Shown one piece after another: positions 44,879 through 54,723 of a stretch of 64,000 nucleotides of DNA; positions within the stretch are counted from its first letter, which is position 1, and each line of letters opens with the position of its first letter. The notes below the pieces were generated by a model. The model ran no database searches and was not told the origin of the DNA. It saw only the letters and a list, made by a program, of their open reading frames with translations. The stretch is taken from the NCBI GenBank assembly GCA_963556495.2, contig OY747705.1:7372501-7436500 (forward strand), written 5' to 3'. A program made the position numbers and the translations under genes. Source of the stretch: Valencia hispanica. Lineage: Eukaryota; Chordata; Actinopteri; Cyprinodontiformes; Valenciidae.

Positions 44879-45981
44879 TTAATCGCTACCTGTACAGTAG
44901 TTTAGATTAATGGAATCATAAAAGGTTTTTACACATGTCAATGACACTTCATCTTCTTCTTTATTTCTATCTTCATCTTCAAGCCTCTGATTAAGAAGAG
45001 AGTATTGGACCAATGTGTTAGTTATCATCTTATTCATCATTTGTTTTATACATGGAAGAACACAACTAACAAAAATGCAGAAAAGTATCAAAATTACAAT
45101 GAATGGCATAGCTATTTTTAAAAGAACCTGATACCACCTGCCAGTTGTCAGCCAGGCTATGAGATCCCATTGTCCATTACTGCTTTCCTGTGATTCTAAA
45201 AAGTCAGCTAATCCCTGCACCCGGTCACCAATTACAGTACAAAGTCCACCTTCAGAAGCAAAAAGAGTGTCCAGAGCTACCCGATGTTGCATCAGCATGG
45301 TCTTCATCGCCAGTTTTTCAGGATCGTTGGCCAGCAGGTTGGACATTTCAGCAAGGATGTCTGTGATGTTTTCCAAAGTCCACCAAACCTCGTTCATCCG
45401 TTTTGTCAGACTTGCAACTCCAACAGGTGGGAACATGGTGTGGAAGATTCCTTTTGCATCACTGTAGAGAGGTTTTCGTCCACCATTCTCAGAGAACGGG
45501 TTGAACACTTGTGGAGGGTTGAATTCCCGTTTATTCAGCTCTGTAGGTTTAGAAGGTGCTCCGTTTTCTGTTATGATGTATGAGGAGGGTTGCAGTCGAG
45601 CCAAACTACATGTGCCACACCAATCCTTAGGTAGGTAGAGGTAGAAAGTGTGACCACACTTCCAGATGTATCCGTCAGGCGTTCCCAGGCCAAATTGGGA
45701 TTATTTAAGGTGGTTGGGACAGCAGTCATTGATGAGACTTCTTCAGAATGGTGTGGGATCCATGAACAGACATAACAGCTGGTATTGAAACCTAAACGTT
45801 TTGCAGTCAAATTAACTATTTGGTACCAGGTGTTCTTGAACGCATGGTGGGTTAGAATTTTAGCTCTTTTTTCCTTTGATGTCTGGGCGTCATCAGGTGT
45901 GAGGAAAAAGCAGTGGAATAGAGGCAGGCAAACTGCCAGACAGGAGGGGAGCCAAACTAGTTTCATGTTAGCTAGAGGCAA
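44879..45981 (-). pseudogene. env: retroviral env, frameshifted
   Basis: Envelope glycoprotein, here in two overlapping frames. The first (45981-45571) starts with a hydrophobic signal peptide (LPSCLAVCLPLFHCFFL) and a short SU region. The family frame then continues in another register from about 45700, so a one- or two-base slip near 45680-45720 breaks it. The second (45604-44879) holds the TM part: MFPPVGVASL, heptad-like segments, the LMQHRVALDTLFASEGGLC immunosuppressive-domain-like region, and a membrane anchor (IAMPFIVILILFCIFVSCVL) with a cytoplasmic tail. The C-x6-CC motif is incomplete: the cysteine pair is not present after GGLC. SU is also much shorter than usual. Not functional as it stands. 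Confidence 0.85.
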
Positions 45982-46114
45982 ATAAGAGGACTAGCCCTCC
46001 AAAACAGAGGTTTGACCACTAAGGGGACAGGGATGCTGTTCTGCTGGGTTTGAGACCAGAGGCCCTATTGGTCACTCTGTCCTTTGTAGCCCAGACTTCC
46101 CCACTGTACCGTGT
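45982..46114 (-). other. pol-env junction
   Basis: Short non-coding stretch after the integrase remnant. It is the place where an env splice acceptor would be expected; no clear one is chosen. Confidence 0.4.
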
Positions 46115-47774
46115 CTAGTCCCCTAATTGCCTTTGCAATTTGCAGTGTGAGATGTGTATCCACGAGGGTCTCTCAGCGATTTTCACAGCCGTGGGTGTGG
46201 TCAGCAGGACTTCAAAAGGTCCTTTCCAGCGGGGACTCGTCCAGTTCTTTTTAATCACTTTGATGAATACCCAGTCTCCAGGTTTGATTGGCTTTTCAGG
46301 ATCCTGCAAAACAGAAGGAGAGATAGGCAGATTGTGTGCGCTTTGCACTTCTTTGGCTAGGATAATTATCTTCATGTAATCAGCTAATGTGATTTCTTAT
46401 ACATGTTAGGCATGTTTTGAAGAAATGTTTTAAGTATGTTTCCAGGTTGTATGTTGTAAAGTTTTGCTGTATTATTGATACCATCCCCCCTGTTGAGGCA
46501 TGGCAAGGCCCATGGCTCACAAATGCAGCAGCTTTAAACAGGGATTTGGGTAGGATGGGTTTATTACGAACTTCATAAAGTCTATTTTTGTTTAGAATGG
46601 CACCTGTTGTTAATAATTCCTCAATTACTGGTTGAATTCCTAACTCTTTTTCCACAGAGAGGGGATATTGTCTTACTCTGGGTCTAAAATGTGATTTAGC
46701 AGTTATTTGAACGGGAGCAATGGATGAGAGTAGGCCCACATCAGTGGGGCTTTTAGACCATAATGTGTCAGGGACTTCTTTGAGTTGCTTTTCTTCCTCT
46801 TCAGTCAATAAGAGGGTTTCTGCTTCTGGTCATTCTAATGTTGCAATTTTGGTTGTGCAGTGGAGTGGCATGATAAGGGGCAGTCTATATAAACCTGTGG
46901 ATTCACTGTATTGCCAACTATCTTCTTTATTTTCTTGCAAAGTTTTAAAATCTGTGGTATTATTTGCTTTTCGCACCATATATCCCAAATCTTTCCAACG
47001 TGATTTACTGCTTTTTGTCAGGGATATATGCGGATCTGTAGGCAAATCAAAGAATGGTTTAAGGCTGGTAGGCAGTGTTACTGAGGCAGCTGAATCAGAT
47101 TTTCCATCAGTAATGATGTATGAGGTGAACACTACAGCAGGTGAGAGTTGCATAAAATAGTCTTGGAACTTGGGATCAGGTTCAGGCCTCAGAGCCATAG
47201 TCACATGTAACTGTGATGTAGGCATAATTTGTTTGTCGGGTTCAGGAACTACCTTCAAAACTGTGTCCATCATTGTTGTTGTATCTTTAAGGTTTTCTTT
47301 AGGTTCAACTCGTAAAGAGTAGTACAGACCGAGCCCCTGTGGTCTATGAATTGTATTTAGGTAAATGTCATCATTTCCTGTTCTCACAGCTCTCATGCCG
47401 TCTCCCACTGGGATAATTGAGATTTTTAGGGCTGACATTAAGTCTCTGCCTAACAAATTGAGTGGACATTGTGGTGAAATTACTATTGAGTTTTTAGAAC
47501 TTAACCTAGTTTTTGGATCTGTTATTAACACTGGTTTAGATAAAAATGAGCGAGTAGTGGCACCATCTGCTGATTTTACCAAAATGCTTTCTTTAGATTC
47601 TGGCAGATTAACGCCAGAAGAGATCACAGTTCTGCAAGCTCCAGTATCACAAAGGAGCTCTATTGTTTGTTCATTAACTTTAAGTGTTATGTAAGGCTTC
47701 TCTTTCAGAACATTAAGTAATTCCCAGGCGCCACAGCAGTCCACCACCTCATTAGAGGCGGTAAAAGTATCTAG
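46115..47774 (-). pseudogene. pol: retroviral pro-pol remnant
   Basis: In the same frame as gag after its stop. Protease (47747 onward) has LLCDTGACRTVIS with the catalytic D-T-G and ends NLLGRDLMSALK, so it looks whole. A long linker follows, then an in-frame TGA at 46830-46832, and the start of RT (TEEEEKQLKEVPDTLW). After the first RT motif region (ELLTTGAIL) the sequence jumps to the integrase zinc-binding region (HGPCH and CLTC, HHCC type), so RT catalytic residues and RNase H are deleted. A second deletion and frame change before 46375 removes the integrase D,D-35-E core. The C-terminal part ([25 protein letters not shown]) remains. Enzymatically dead except perhaps the protease. Confidence 0.9.
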
Positions 47775-47777
47775 TCA
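47740..47777 (-). promoter_or_regulatory. gag stop UGA-CUA, putative readthrough site
   Basis: The gag stop is TGA (47777-47775) directly followed by CTA, the known leaky context. Twelve bases downstream ACCGCCTC and GAGGTGGT can pair around a TAAT loop. Pol continues in the same frame, as in gamma-type viruses (which use UAG). Confidence 0.7.
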
Positions 47778-49340
47778 TTGTTGTGTGAACCGCGAGTGAT
47801 CTGGGGCAGTTGAACCCTGTGTATGGATCTGATCTCGCCCTATGCCCCCTCCTCGGCCTCTGCTACATTGATGTGAAATGTGGCCTACTTTCCCGCAGAT
47901 CCAACACGTGGGGGCAGCGTGACCACCTTGATATCTCCAAGACCCCTGTGGTGTCTTATGATGTGTATTCCTTTGTGGTCTAAACCCCCTTCCTTTGTTG
48001 TGGTTGTCACTTTGATAATAAACTTCCCCCTCATCGTCTTCAACCTGAGTGTGAAATACCTGTGTGTCGGAGTCTGGAGGTTTTGGTTTCTTCCCCTTTC
48101 TTTCAATGACACCTTCTGCAAAACGTGCATTGGCCATAAGGGTAGTAAGGTTGCATGTTTCCCATGTCAGAAGGTGATTTTTAATCCAATTAGTGATAGT
48201 GGGGTGGAAACTATGTAGCAGACCATTACAGAAATGCCGCATATATGGAGTTTCATCACCATTCTCTTTAGTTAGGCCACTATGGGTATCATGTTCCTTT
48301 TGGTATCTGTATTTAAAATCATCTACAGTTTCCCCAGGCTTCTGTTTTATGGAGGCCATATGCCCATAATCTGGTTTCTTTTTAAACTGTGTACGAACTT
48401 TATCCGCTACTGCATCGAATTGTTGCTTTAGTACCCCCTGGAAATCATTCTGAAATTGTAACACAACTCCGGCATCATCTCTTCCTGTGTAATTTCCAGC
48501 TACATGGTGCCAGTCTTTCCCCAGCGATGCAGCCATAGCCTGTCCTAATTCATGACCGTTTAACCGGTAGGATTTGACCACATCAACCATATCCTCTGTC
48601 CATTTTTCTGGATCCTCCTTATGGCTAGTGATTTGTTCTACAACCTCTTTAACGTCTTTAAGTGACCATGGTCTAAAAACATATCTCGGAGTACCATCGG
48701 CAGATGGTACTTGAATCATAGGGTTGATATTTATTGAGTCCTCTGGTTCACTCTCATAAGATTTATCCTCAGATTTTTTGGGACCTGACTTTGTAATTCT
48801 AAGTCTTTGTTTTATTGTTGTACCATTTGTTTTTTCTTCAATTGCAAATTGATCTCTTGGAACAGGAGGATATAGACCTTCCCCTGAAGCCCCCCGCTGG
48901 TCTGCTGGGGGTGCTGGTGGAGGTGCATAAGGTTCTCCTCCAACAGCCCCAGGGGGGTCTGTCTGAGCTGTAGGTGGTGGTGAATAAGGGGGAGGGCACA
49001 GTGTGAGCTCGTCACCTAGCTTTTTCATAAGAAGAGCCTCATCTTTAGCACCTTTGCTCTCTTTTCTGTTTTTTATATTTTGTTTCCTTTTCTCTGTTTC
49101 ATCAGCCCACACACGTGCTATTTTTAACTGTGTCTGTTTAAGTTTTTTCTTTTTACCTTTAGCGATAAGTGTTTTTGCTTCAACAACACATACAAGTTCT
49201 CTCCATTGGCTTCCTTTAAGCTTCCCATCTACTTTATACTTTTTGCGCCATTTTGTTAGAAACTGAAGATTTTCGGGGTTCTTTTTATACATATATTTTG
49301 AATCGCCTTCTAATTTGTCGGTGGAAACATCGTTTCCCAT
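47775..49340 (-). CDS. gag: retroviral Gag polyprotein, open
   Basis: Structural polyprotein that assembles the particle at the membrane and packages RNA. It has 521 codons without interruption. The start is MGND, a glycine-2 myristoylation context, followed by a basic matrix (KKKKLKQTQLK). A PPPY late-budding motif with further proline-rich repeats lies near residues 113-150 and would recruit NEDD4-type ligases. A capsid-like section (VFRPWSLKDVKEVV, then GETVDDFKYRYQKEH around residue 360) follows, then one CCHC zinc knuckle, CWICGKVGHISHQC, near residue 485. Length and order match gamma-type Gag. It is the only fully open frame of the provirus, so selection or recent insertion is suggested. 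A second small knuckle is absent. Confidence 0.92.
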   Translation of the reverse strand: MGNDVSTDKLEGDSKYMYKKNPENLQFLTKWRKKYKVDGKLKGSQWRELVCVVEAKTLIAKGKKKKLKQTQLKIARVWADETEKRKQNIKNRKESKGAKDEALLMKKLGDELTLCPPPYSPPPTAQTDPPGAVGGEPYAPPPAPPADQRGASGEGLYPPVPRDQFAIEEKTNGTTIKQRLRITKSGPKKSEDKSYESEPEDSININPMIQVPSADGTPRYVFRPWSLKDVKEVVEQITSHKEDPEKWTEDMVDVVKSYRLNGHELGQAMAASLGKDWHHVAGNYTGRDDAGVVLQFQNDFQGVLKQQFDAVADKVRTQFKKKPDYGHMASIKQKPGETVDDFKYRYQKEHDTHSGLTKENGDETPYMRHFCNGLLHSFHPTITNWIKNHLLTWETCNLTTLMANARFAEGVIERKGKKPKPPDSDTQVFHTQVEDDEGEVYYQSDNHNKGRGFRPQRNTHHKTPQGSWRYQGGHAAPTCWICGKVGHISHQCSRGRGGGIGRDQIHTQGSTAPDHSRFTQQ

Positions 49341-50443
49341 CTTTGCGTTGTTTTTATATAAGCCTTAATGGGTTCTATTAATTGGTCTGGTAAAGTCTGT
49401 TGTTAGAATACCAAATAGTTCTATGGGAATAACAACAGTAATTAATATTAAGGTTAAGGTGAATGAAAAAGCAAGAACTATGAAATTAGTCTGTTGATGA
49501 GTTAAAGTTAGTGATTTATTCTTTAATTAATTAAAGTAATCTGTTTTTGTTTTTGGTCATTTATTTGAGATTTTTTTTTCTTGTACTCAATTTCTGCTAA
49601 AACTGGATCGTATAGTTTTTACTCTAAGTGTCTCTCTTGTGCAACTACATTGAGCCGTCTTATGGCTTTCCTAATCTAAGGATGTGTTGTGTAACCTATA
49701 AATCCACACAGAACGTCTCTTGTAGTGCCCGTTCAAACCGTACGTTAACACCGTTAGGTTTCAGGTTGGACTGGCATACATAAAGATTATGTCCTGTGTC
49801 TAATCTTTCTTATACCCACTTAGGGTGCGGTATTTCGTTTTGATTCTGCTGTTTGTGTTTTTACTTCCATACACTGGCGTACTTTATTTCCCAGCGAGGT
49901 GGATTGGTTCGCAAACCTAACCCGTTACAACCGTATATTTTTCAAGGTGGTCAGGTTCGCAGACCTGTACCGTTAAGGCCTTTTTTCAAGGTGGACCGGT
50001 TCGCAAACCAGGTCCGTTACACCCTTTTTTTTTTTTGTTCAAATTTTATTTTTGAAGGTGGTCAGGTTCGCAGACCTGTCCCGTTACACCCCTTTTTCAA
50101 GGTGGACCGGTTCGCAAACCAGGTCCGTTACACCCTTCTTTTGTCACTAAACAGTTACGGCTCAACACCTGATATTTTATCAGAGAGGCTAAAGCGTTCT
50201 TTAGGCCCAAACAGCAGAATATACCCTGACTATCTTAGAATTTGTTTTGTTAAATGTAAAGGTGCACAAAAAAGACGTACTCACAATGTTTGCCCTATGC
50301 GAGTGACTCAAACCGAATCAATCGCACGGGAGCACGCGCAGTGGGTCCTCGTGGAAGTTATGCAGCCGGCCAGTGCAGCAATTCAGCGATCTGGATGTCA
50401 AAAACAGCCCTTCGACGAAAACCACCTGCGGGAGTGCTCCGTA
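49341..50443 (-). promoter_or_regulatory. proviral leader (packaging region)
   Basis: About 1.1 kb between primer site and gag start. No frame with retroviral similarity. It contains the five-copy hairpin repeat at 49897-50135; the packaging signal and any splice donor would lie here. Confidence 0.7.
49897..50135 (-). repeat. five hairpin repeats in proviral leader
   Basis: Units at 49897-49931, 49944-49980, 49987-50024, 50054-50091 and 50098-50135. On the plus strand each has the pattern AGGTGG..(C/A)GGTTCGCA(A/G)ACC..GTCCGTTACACC. Inside each unit GGTTCGCAAACC or AGGTTCGCAGACCT is self-complementary. Two sub-types alternate: TCAGGTTCGCAGACCTG and ACCGGTTCGCAAACCAGGT. Units 3 and 5 are identical over 38 bases. 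Confidence 0.9.
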
Positions 50444-50461
50444 CGTCGGGTCTCGGCACCA
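50444..50461 (-). promoter_or_regulatory. primer binding site, tRNA-Phe-like
   Basis: On the minus strand TGGTGCCGAGACCCGACG begins three bases after the 5' LTR. It matches the complement of the vertebrate tRNA-Phe 3' end (from memory) in 14 of the first 15 bases and then departs. Confidence 0.6.
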
Positions 50462-50464
50462 AGA

Positions 50465-50851
50465 TGTTAGGTTTTTTTTGTGGTTTACCTAAAAACGAGT
50501 CACACACAAAAGTCGGAGATAATTTAGACAATAAGCTCTGCAGAGGTAGATGTGGTTCAATCAGTTCTGCAGAGGGAGACCAGGAAAATACTATAAGGAA
50601 TGAGCCAACCGTTTGTCTGTTCTCAGCTCCTGTCACTCGTCTCCCACTGATCTCATCACTGGTCTCAAAGGGTCTCACCTCTGCAGACTCTCTTTATTTA
50701 GTCACACTTCATTAACATATTAAAAGAACAGGATGTCAAGCACAAGAGCATGTGGCTGAAACCAAAATGACATTTAAAAAGTACATTAGAACTATGTGAT
50801 AAAAAACACCCTAAGAAAATAATAATACACCATTATTATTTTTCCCTAACA
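50465..50851 (-). repeat. 5' LTR of provirus
   Basis: 387 bp, identical base for base to 44255-44641 by direct comparison. In this orientation it drives transcription towards lower coordinates. Confidence 0.95.
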
Positions 50852-50902
50852 GAAGGGTAATACTGTATGTGCCTGGAAGAAGCATAATACCCCCCCTTTA
50901 AG

Positions 50903-53900
50903 AGAAACAAAACTGTTAATGATCATAATAAAGCAGACCAACGCGTCCCTCAGCTGATTTATTATTTTGGTTATCAATTTGGTGAAATGTTACTGCTTCA
51001 GACCCCCAATGGTCTGACTGAATGTCCAGCTTCTTCTTTTCTTCGCGGGCAAAATAATAAATCCCATGCGTATCCAATGTACGACTCACTCACTCTTTTT
51101 TTTCTTGGGCAAAAAGAATAAAACCCATGCAGCTACCCTGAGAGGAGATTAATACACTTCTTTTCACTCTGGTCAAAAAGAAGGAAAAAGACCTGGCATA
51201 GATTCTCCTACTCCAACCTACGACTCACACTTCTCAACTAAGAGAAGCTGTTTCAACGGTCTGCAACTTTTCTATTTTTACTGTGAACGGAAAAAATAAA
51301 GGTTTTCCCTTACCACAGAAAAAAGAAAGGCTAAGAAAAAAACGGCAAACTTTCCTTTTTTATTATAGGAAAAAAAGAAAGGAAAACCACCTGCATAGTT
51401 TGTGTTTAATCCCGTGTCTGAACTAGCAAAACCACGTTGCTTCTCTTCCAATTTCTACGGGCAGAAAGCAAGAAGGACCCCAATGCTCCGATTCTCGCGT
51501 GCAAGCATAGAGACGCCCCAGTAAACATTTCTCCCCCCGGGATCATTAAGAAATATTAGGAAGGGTTGCGTCTCCAAATCCCACCAGCGGCTGGTCCGGC
51601 ATAAGAGACCAAGTCTTCCCACTTAAATCTGTCGGAGGTTTTAGAGGCTGAGGGCTGTCCCTCAGATTGGCCAAAACCTCCCAGCCAGCCCACAACCACT
51701 CGCTGGGATCTCATATGAATTTTCTTTTCTTTTATCATTTCCTTTATTTTTCTATTTTTAAGTATTTTTAATTTTAGGTTCAACTTTCTTACCACTTGAT
51801 TACAGTATTTTAACCCAAGAGACACTGAGCATGAATGATCTAATTGAACTATTTAACACAAATGTTATTCCCGCTTCCTTTATTTAAGTACCTATTTATT
51901 TTATTTTTCCAACCCCCATAAAAATCTTTAAAGCCATCATTGTACTTGAAGTTGTCATATATAGTACATATCCATTATTTTTCAGGCTGTCAGATGATCA
52001 AAACTTTTAATCTAATTAATCACAGCTTATCTGTGTCCTACCCTCAATTAATCATTTCTAAATATGACACAAAAAAAGAGTACTATTTTATGTGTAACCT
52101 TTTAACCATTAATCTTCAAACCAGTTGTCAAGTCAAGTAACCTGATTAACATTTCGTGAATATAAAACTGACTGCTTCTTATTTATTTCTTATTATTCCT
52201 CCTCATTGGACTATTATCTTCAGTTCAGTTGTTATCTTCAGTCAGAAGCTTTTGCAGTTTTACCACCACACAGACTGTTACAGGAGATCCTTCCCGGCTG
52301 CAGCCATCACACCAACCCCTTGAACATACTTATTTCCTCTCTGGGATTTATAAAGTATGTCTAAATTGAAGGTTTCTCAACAAGAGATGAATTATTTCTT
52401 ATTAACACCACAATGCGTGAGCAAATGGTGCGATGTTTAACTTGTGTGTTATCCTTTGTAGTTATCTTGCAGTTGTTCTTTCGATTGTTTGCTTGTTCGT
52501 TAGCAAAGGTTTAGTGATCGTTGCATTCTTAATCCGCTCGTTCCAGTTGATCAGATTGCTTACAACCAAAACTTTTTTAATTTCTCTTGAAAGAACTTGT
52601 ACTTTATGTTTTTTTTATCAAAGCTATTTGTGCAATCAACTGTATAAAACATAATCATGTCTCTAAGGTCCGCGAAGAGACATTCCTATGGATCTGAAGA
52701 TGCAGGTTTGGGTCTGCCATGCGTCGAACAGCACGAGTTGAATAGTGGGATAACCAGGCCGAGTCATCCTGTGCATGTGTTAATTGCGTTAAATCCAAAT
52801 AGTCAACTTAATTCTTCAAATCAATCGACCTGCGTTATCACATTGATCTTAACAACCTTAATTTAGGGTTCTTATGGGTGCTTAAAATCCTTGAAAATGC
52901 TTGAAAAATTATCTAGTTTTATTTGGAAAGAACTGTATGAACCCTGGTAATTATTCATTATTACTTAAGAGTAAGGTAACTTCTTGTAAAGTCTATGAAG
53001 TTTTTAAGAATTTGTATGACTTGCCCTCCTATTTAGTTAAATGTAAGTTTTTCAGTTTCTGCCATTTGTGTTCTTCTATTGTCTATATTCTCAGTTTATT
53101 CTTGTGTTCCAATTTCTGAACATTTGAATTACATTTGCATGTTTCAGGATCTACTATTTTATTTCAGTTCAGGTCTTGCCATATCTGTGGTCCCTGTATC
53201 ATTGCTCAGAAGGTCTTGCCATTTTCGTTTATTTCCTTGTATTGCTGTTTCTTAGCTTGTTATTGTGAGATTTGTAGTTTATTTACCATATACCAACACC
53301 GGTAGCAATCAGACCCCTCATATTACCCACAACTTCAGATTACGGAGTTTCGTTCCACATATTTTATATGGCCAACGCTTCTCAGTAATAAACAAGTCAA
53401 AAATGAAGACTTGACCTAATTAAAATCTTGGGTTTTTAAGACTTTTTAAGGCCTTAAAATTTATGTTATGAACTTTAGACTTTTTAAGAATTTTAATTTT
53501 AGCCGGAGATCCTCACTATGGTCCAGGGCGAGTGTAGCAGGCTCAGCAGAGGAGCAGTAGTCGTGGTCTGGGTGATGTTCATCCACTGGGGGTCCTCAGT
53601 TGGATAATGTCCATACCTGTGTCTAGTTATTTGCCAAACTGCGGGGCAGGCAAAGTAAAGTTGTTCCACTGAAAATAGTAATCGCTCCATTTTTCATTTT
53701 ACACTGCGTCACACACCAGTGAAATCCTGATGGGCTGTCCTCCCTTAATTCATGTTTATCTCATTGTTTCAAGCTAGGATTACAAGCTCTCTTCGTTCGC
53801 CGGAAGGTGTGAAGCCAACTTAACATTGGGATTCATTGTCACAAAAAGACTGCACATACTGGATTTCCTATCTTTTTTTGTGTGTGTTGCATTTCCTAGC

Positions 53901-53924
53901 ATTCCTAAGACTCCGTGCACAGCG
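50903..53924. other. 3-kb spacer with small repeats
   Basis: No gene is recognised. 53092-53180 repeats 11157-11219, and 53040-53290 is T-rich. 53410-53490 (GACTTTTTAAGGCCTTAAAA) resembles a common fish repeat. 51540-51720 has GC-richer, leader-like sequence but no matching LTR. Confidence 0.3.
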
Positions 53925-54420
53925 ATGACATCACTAATGACATCACAGGCCGAGGTTATAAAAGCCTGTGATGAGCAACAAAATTTGTCTTGAAGACCTT
54001 GGCTCTGCCAGCGGAAGGAGAAGCTCTTCACTGGTGAATCCTCTCTTATTTCTGACCTGCTGGGTGGTAAAGAAATCCCTTTTAATATTCAAAGTACCCA
54101 CTGAACAGCTACACGGCTTCTGTACGTGCATCCAGGTTTTTTTAAAAGACGCCCCGTGGCCATCTGCGACACTGATTCGTGGCCTTTGCGGGCGTATGAT
54201 GGGACGGTGGTTCCGAAGACCTCTCCATGCACACAGCTTTTGCTCACTTTGGGACACGCTTTCTTCCTCTTTTTGCGTGGACCAGACTTTGATCATTTCT
54301 GGACCAACCAGTCATCTCAAGTAGGATTACACCTGTTCATTTTATTTTTATTTATGTGTCTGGGCAGAGAATTTAGCACGATTTAGAAATCGATTTAGAA
54401 ATCGTTTAGTGTTGGTTTGA
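53925..54420 (+). promoter_or_regulatory. TATA promoter-like segment with CRE-like pair
   Basis: Two direct ATGACATCAC repeats (53925-53934 with its flank, 53937-53946) are followed 10 bases later by GGTTATAAAAG (53954-53964). The transcript-like stretch after it has no clear protein. It could be the promoter of a decayed retroelement LTR. The reading frames here (for example 53968-54324) have no known similarity. Confidence 0.4.
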
Positions 54421-54723
54421 TGTGTTTTTAAATGCTGAGACCGTTTTGCTCACTAGCATCGCCGAAGGAATGTGTTTGTGAGCTGTTTTATTTGCTGTCT
54501 TAAACTTGTTGTATTCCAAGATCCCGTTTTTATTTGTGTCTTTTCATCTCTGCTCTCTTCTCCCATACTCTTCCACATTTGATTATATTTTGCACAGCGT
54601 TTTGGGTTCTGTCCAGCCATTATGGCCGGGTCACACTCCTTCCATTGTTAGCCAAAGCTAACTCCATTGTTCTCCACGCGTTTCCTTTGTTCGAGCCTTA
54701 GCTCCTACCTACGAAACAATATA
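54421..54723. other. spacer
   Basis: Nothing recognised. Confidence 0.3.

Larger units (their letters stand above)
44255..50851 (-). mobile_element. endogenous retrovirus (class I / gamma-like), internally deleted
   Basis: A 6,597-bp provirus on the minus strand: 5' LTR (50851-50465), primer site, 1.1-kb leader, gag, protease and pol remnants, broken env, polypurine tract, 3' LTR (44641-44255). The LTRs are identical over 387 bases, and GAAGG flanks both sides (44250-44254 and 50852-50856). A stop between gag and pol in one frame, a PPPY motif, an LLGRDL protease end and a class-I-like TM support a gammaretrovirus-like placement. That is inference; a tree would be needed. Confidence 0.92.
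43703..50902. mobile_element. TTAAAG-type MITE split by the provirus
   Basis: The left end TTTAAAGGGGAGGTATTATGC (from 43703) is mirrored by GCATAATACCCCCCCTTTAA ending at about 50901. Without the provirus and one target copy it would be roughly 600 bases. The left part (43703-44254) holds no gene; its minus-strand frame runs on into the LTR. Confidence 0.75.

Noticed and set aside
49897..50135. CRISPR-like array of spaced repeats
   Set aside because: Vertebrate DNA, repeats alternate between two types, spacers are short and T-rich, and they lie inside a proviral leader.
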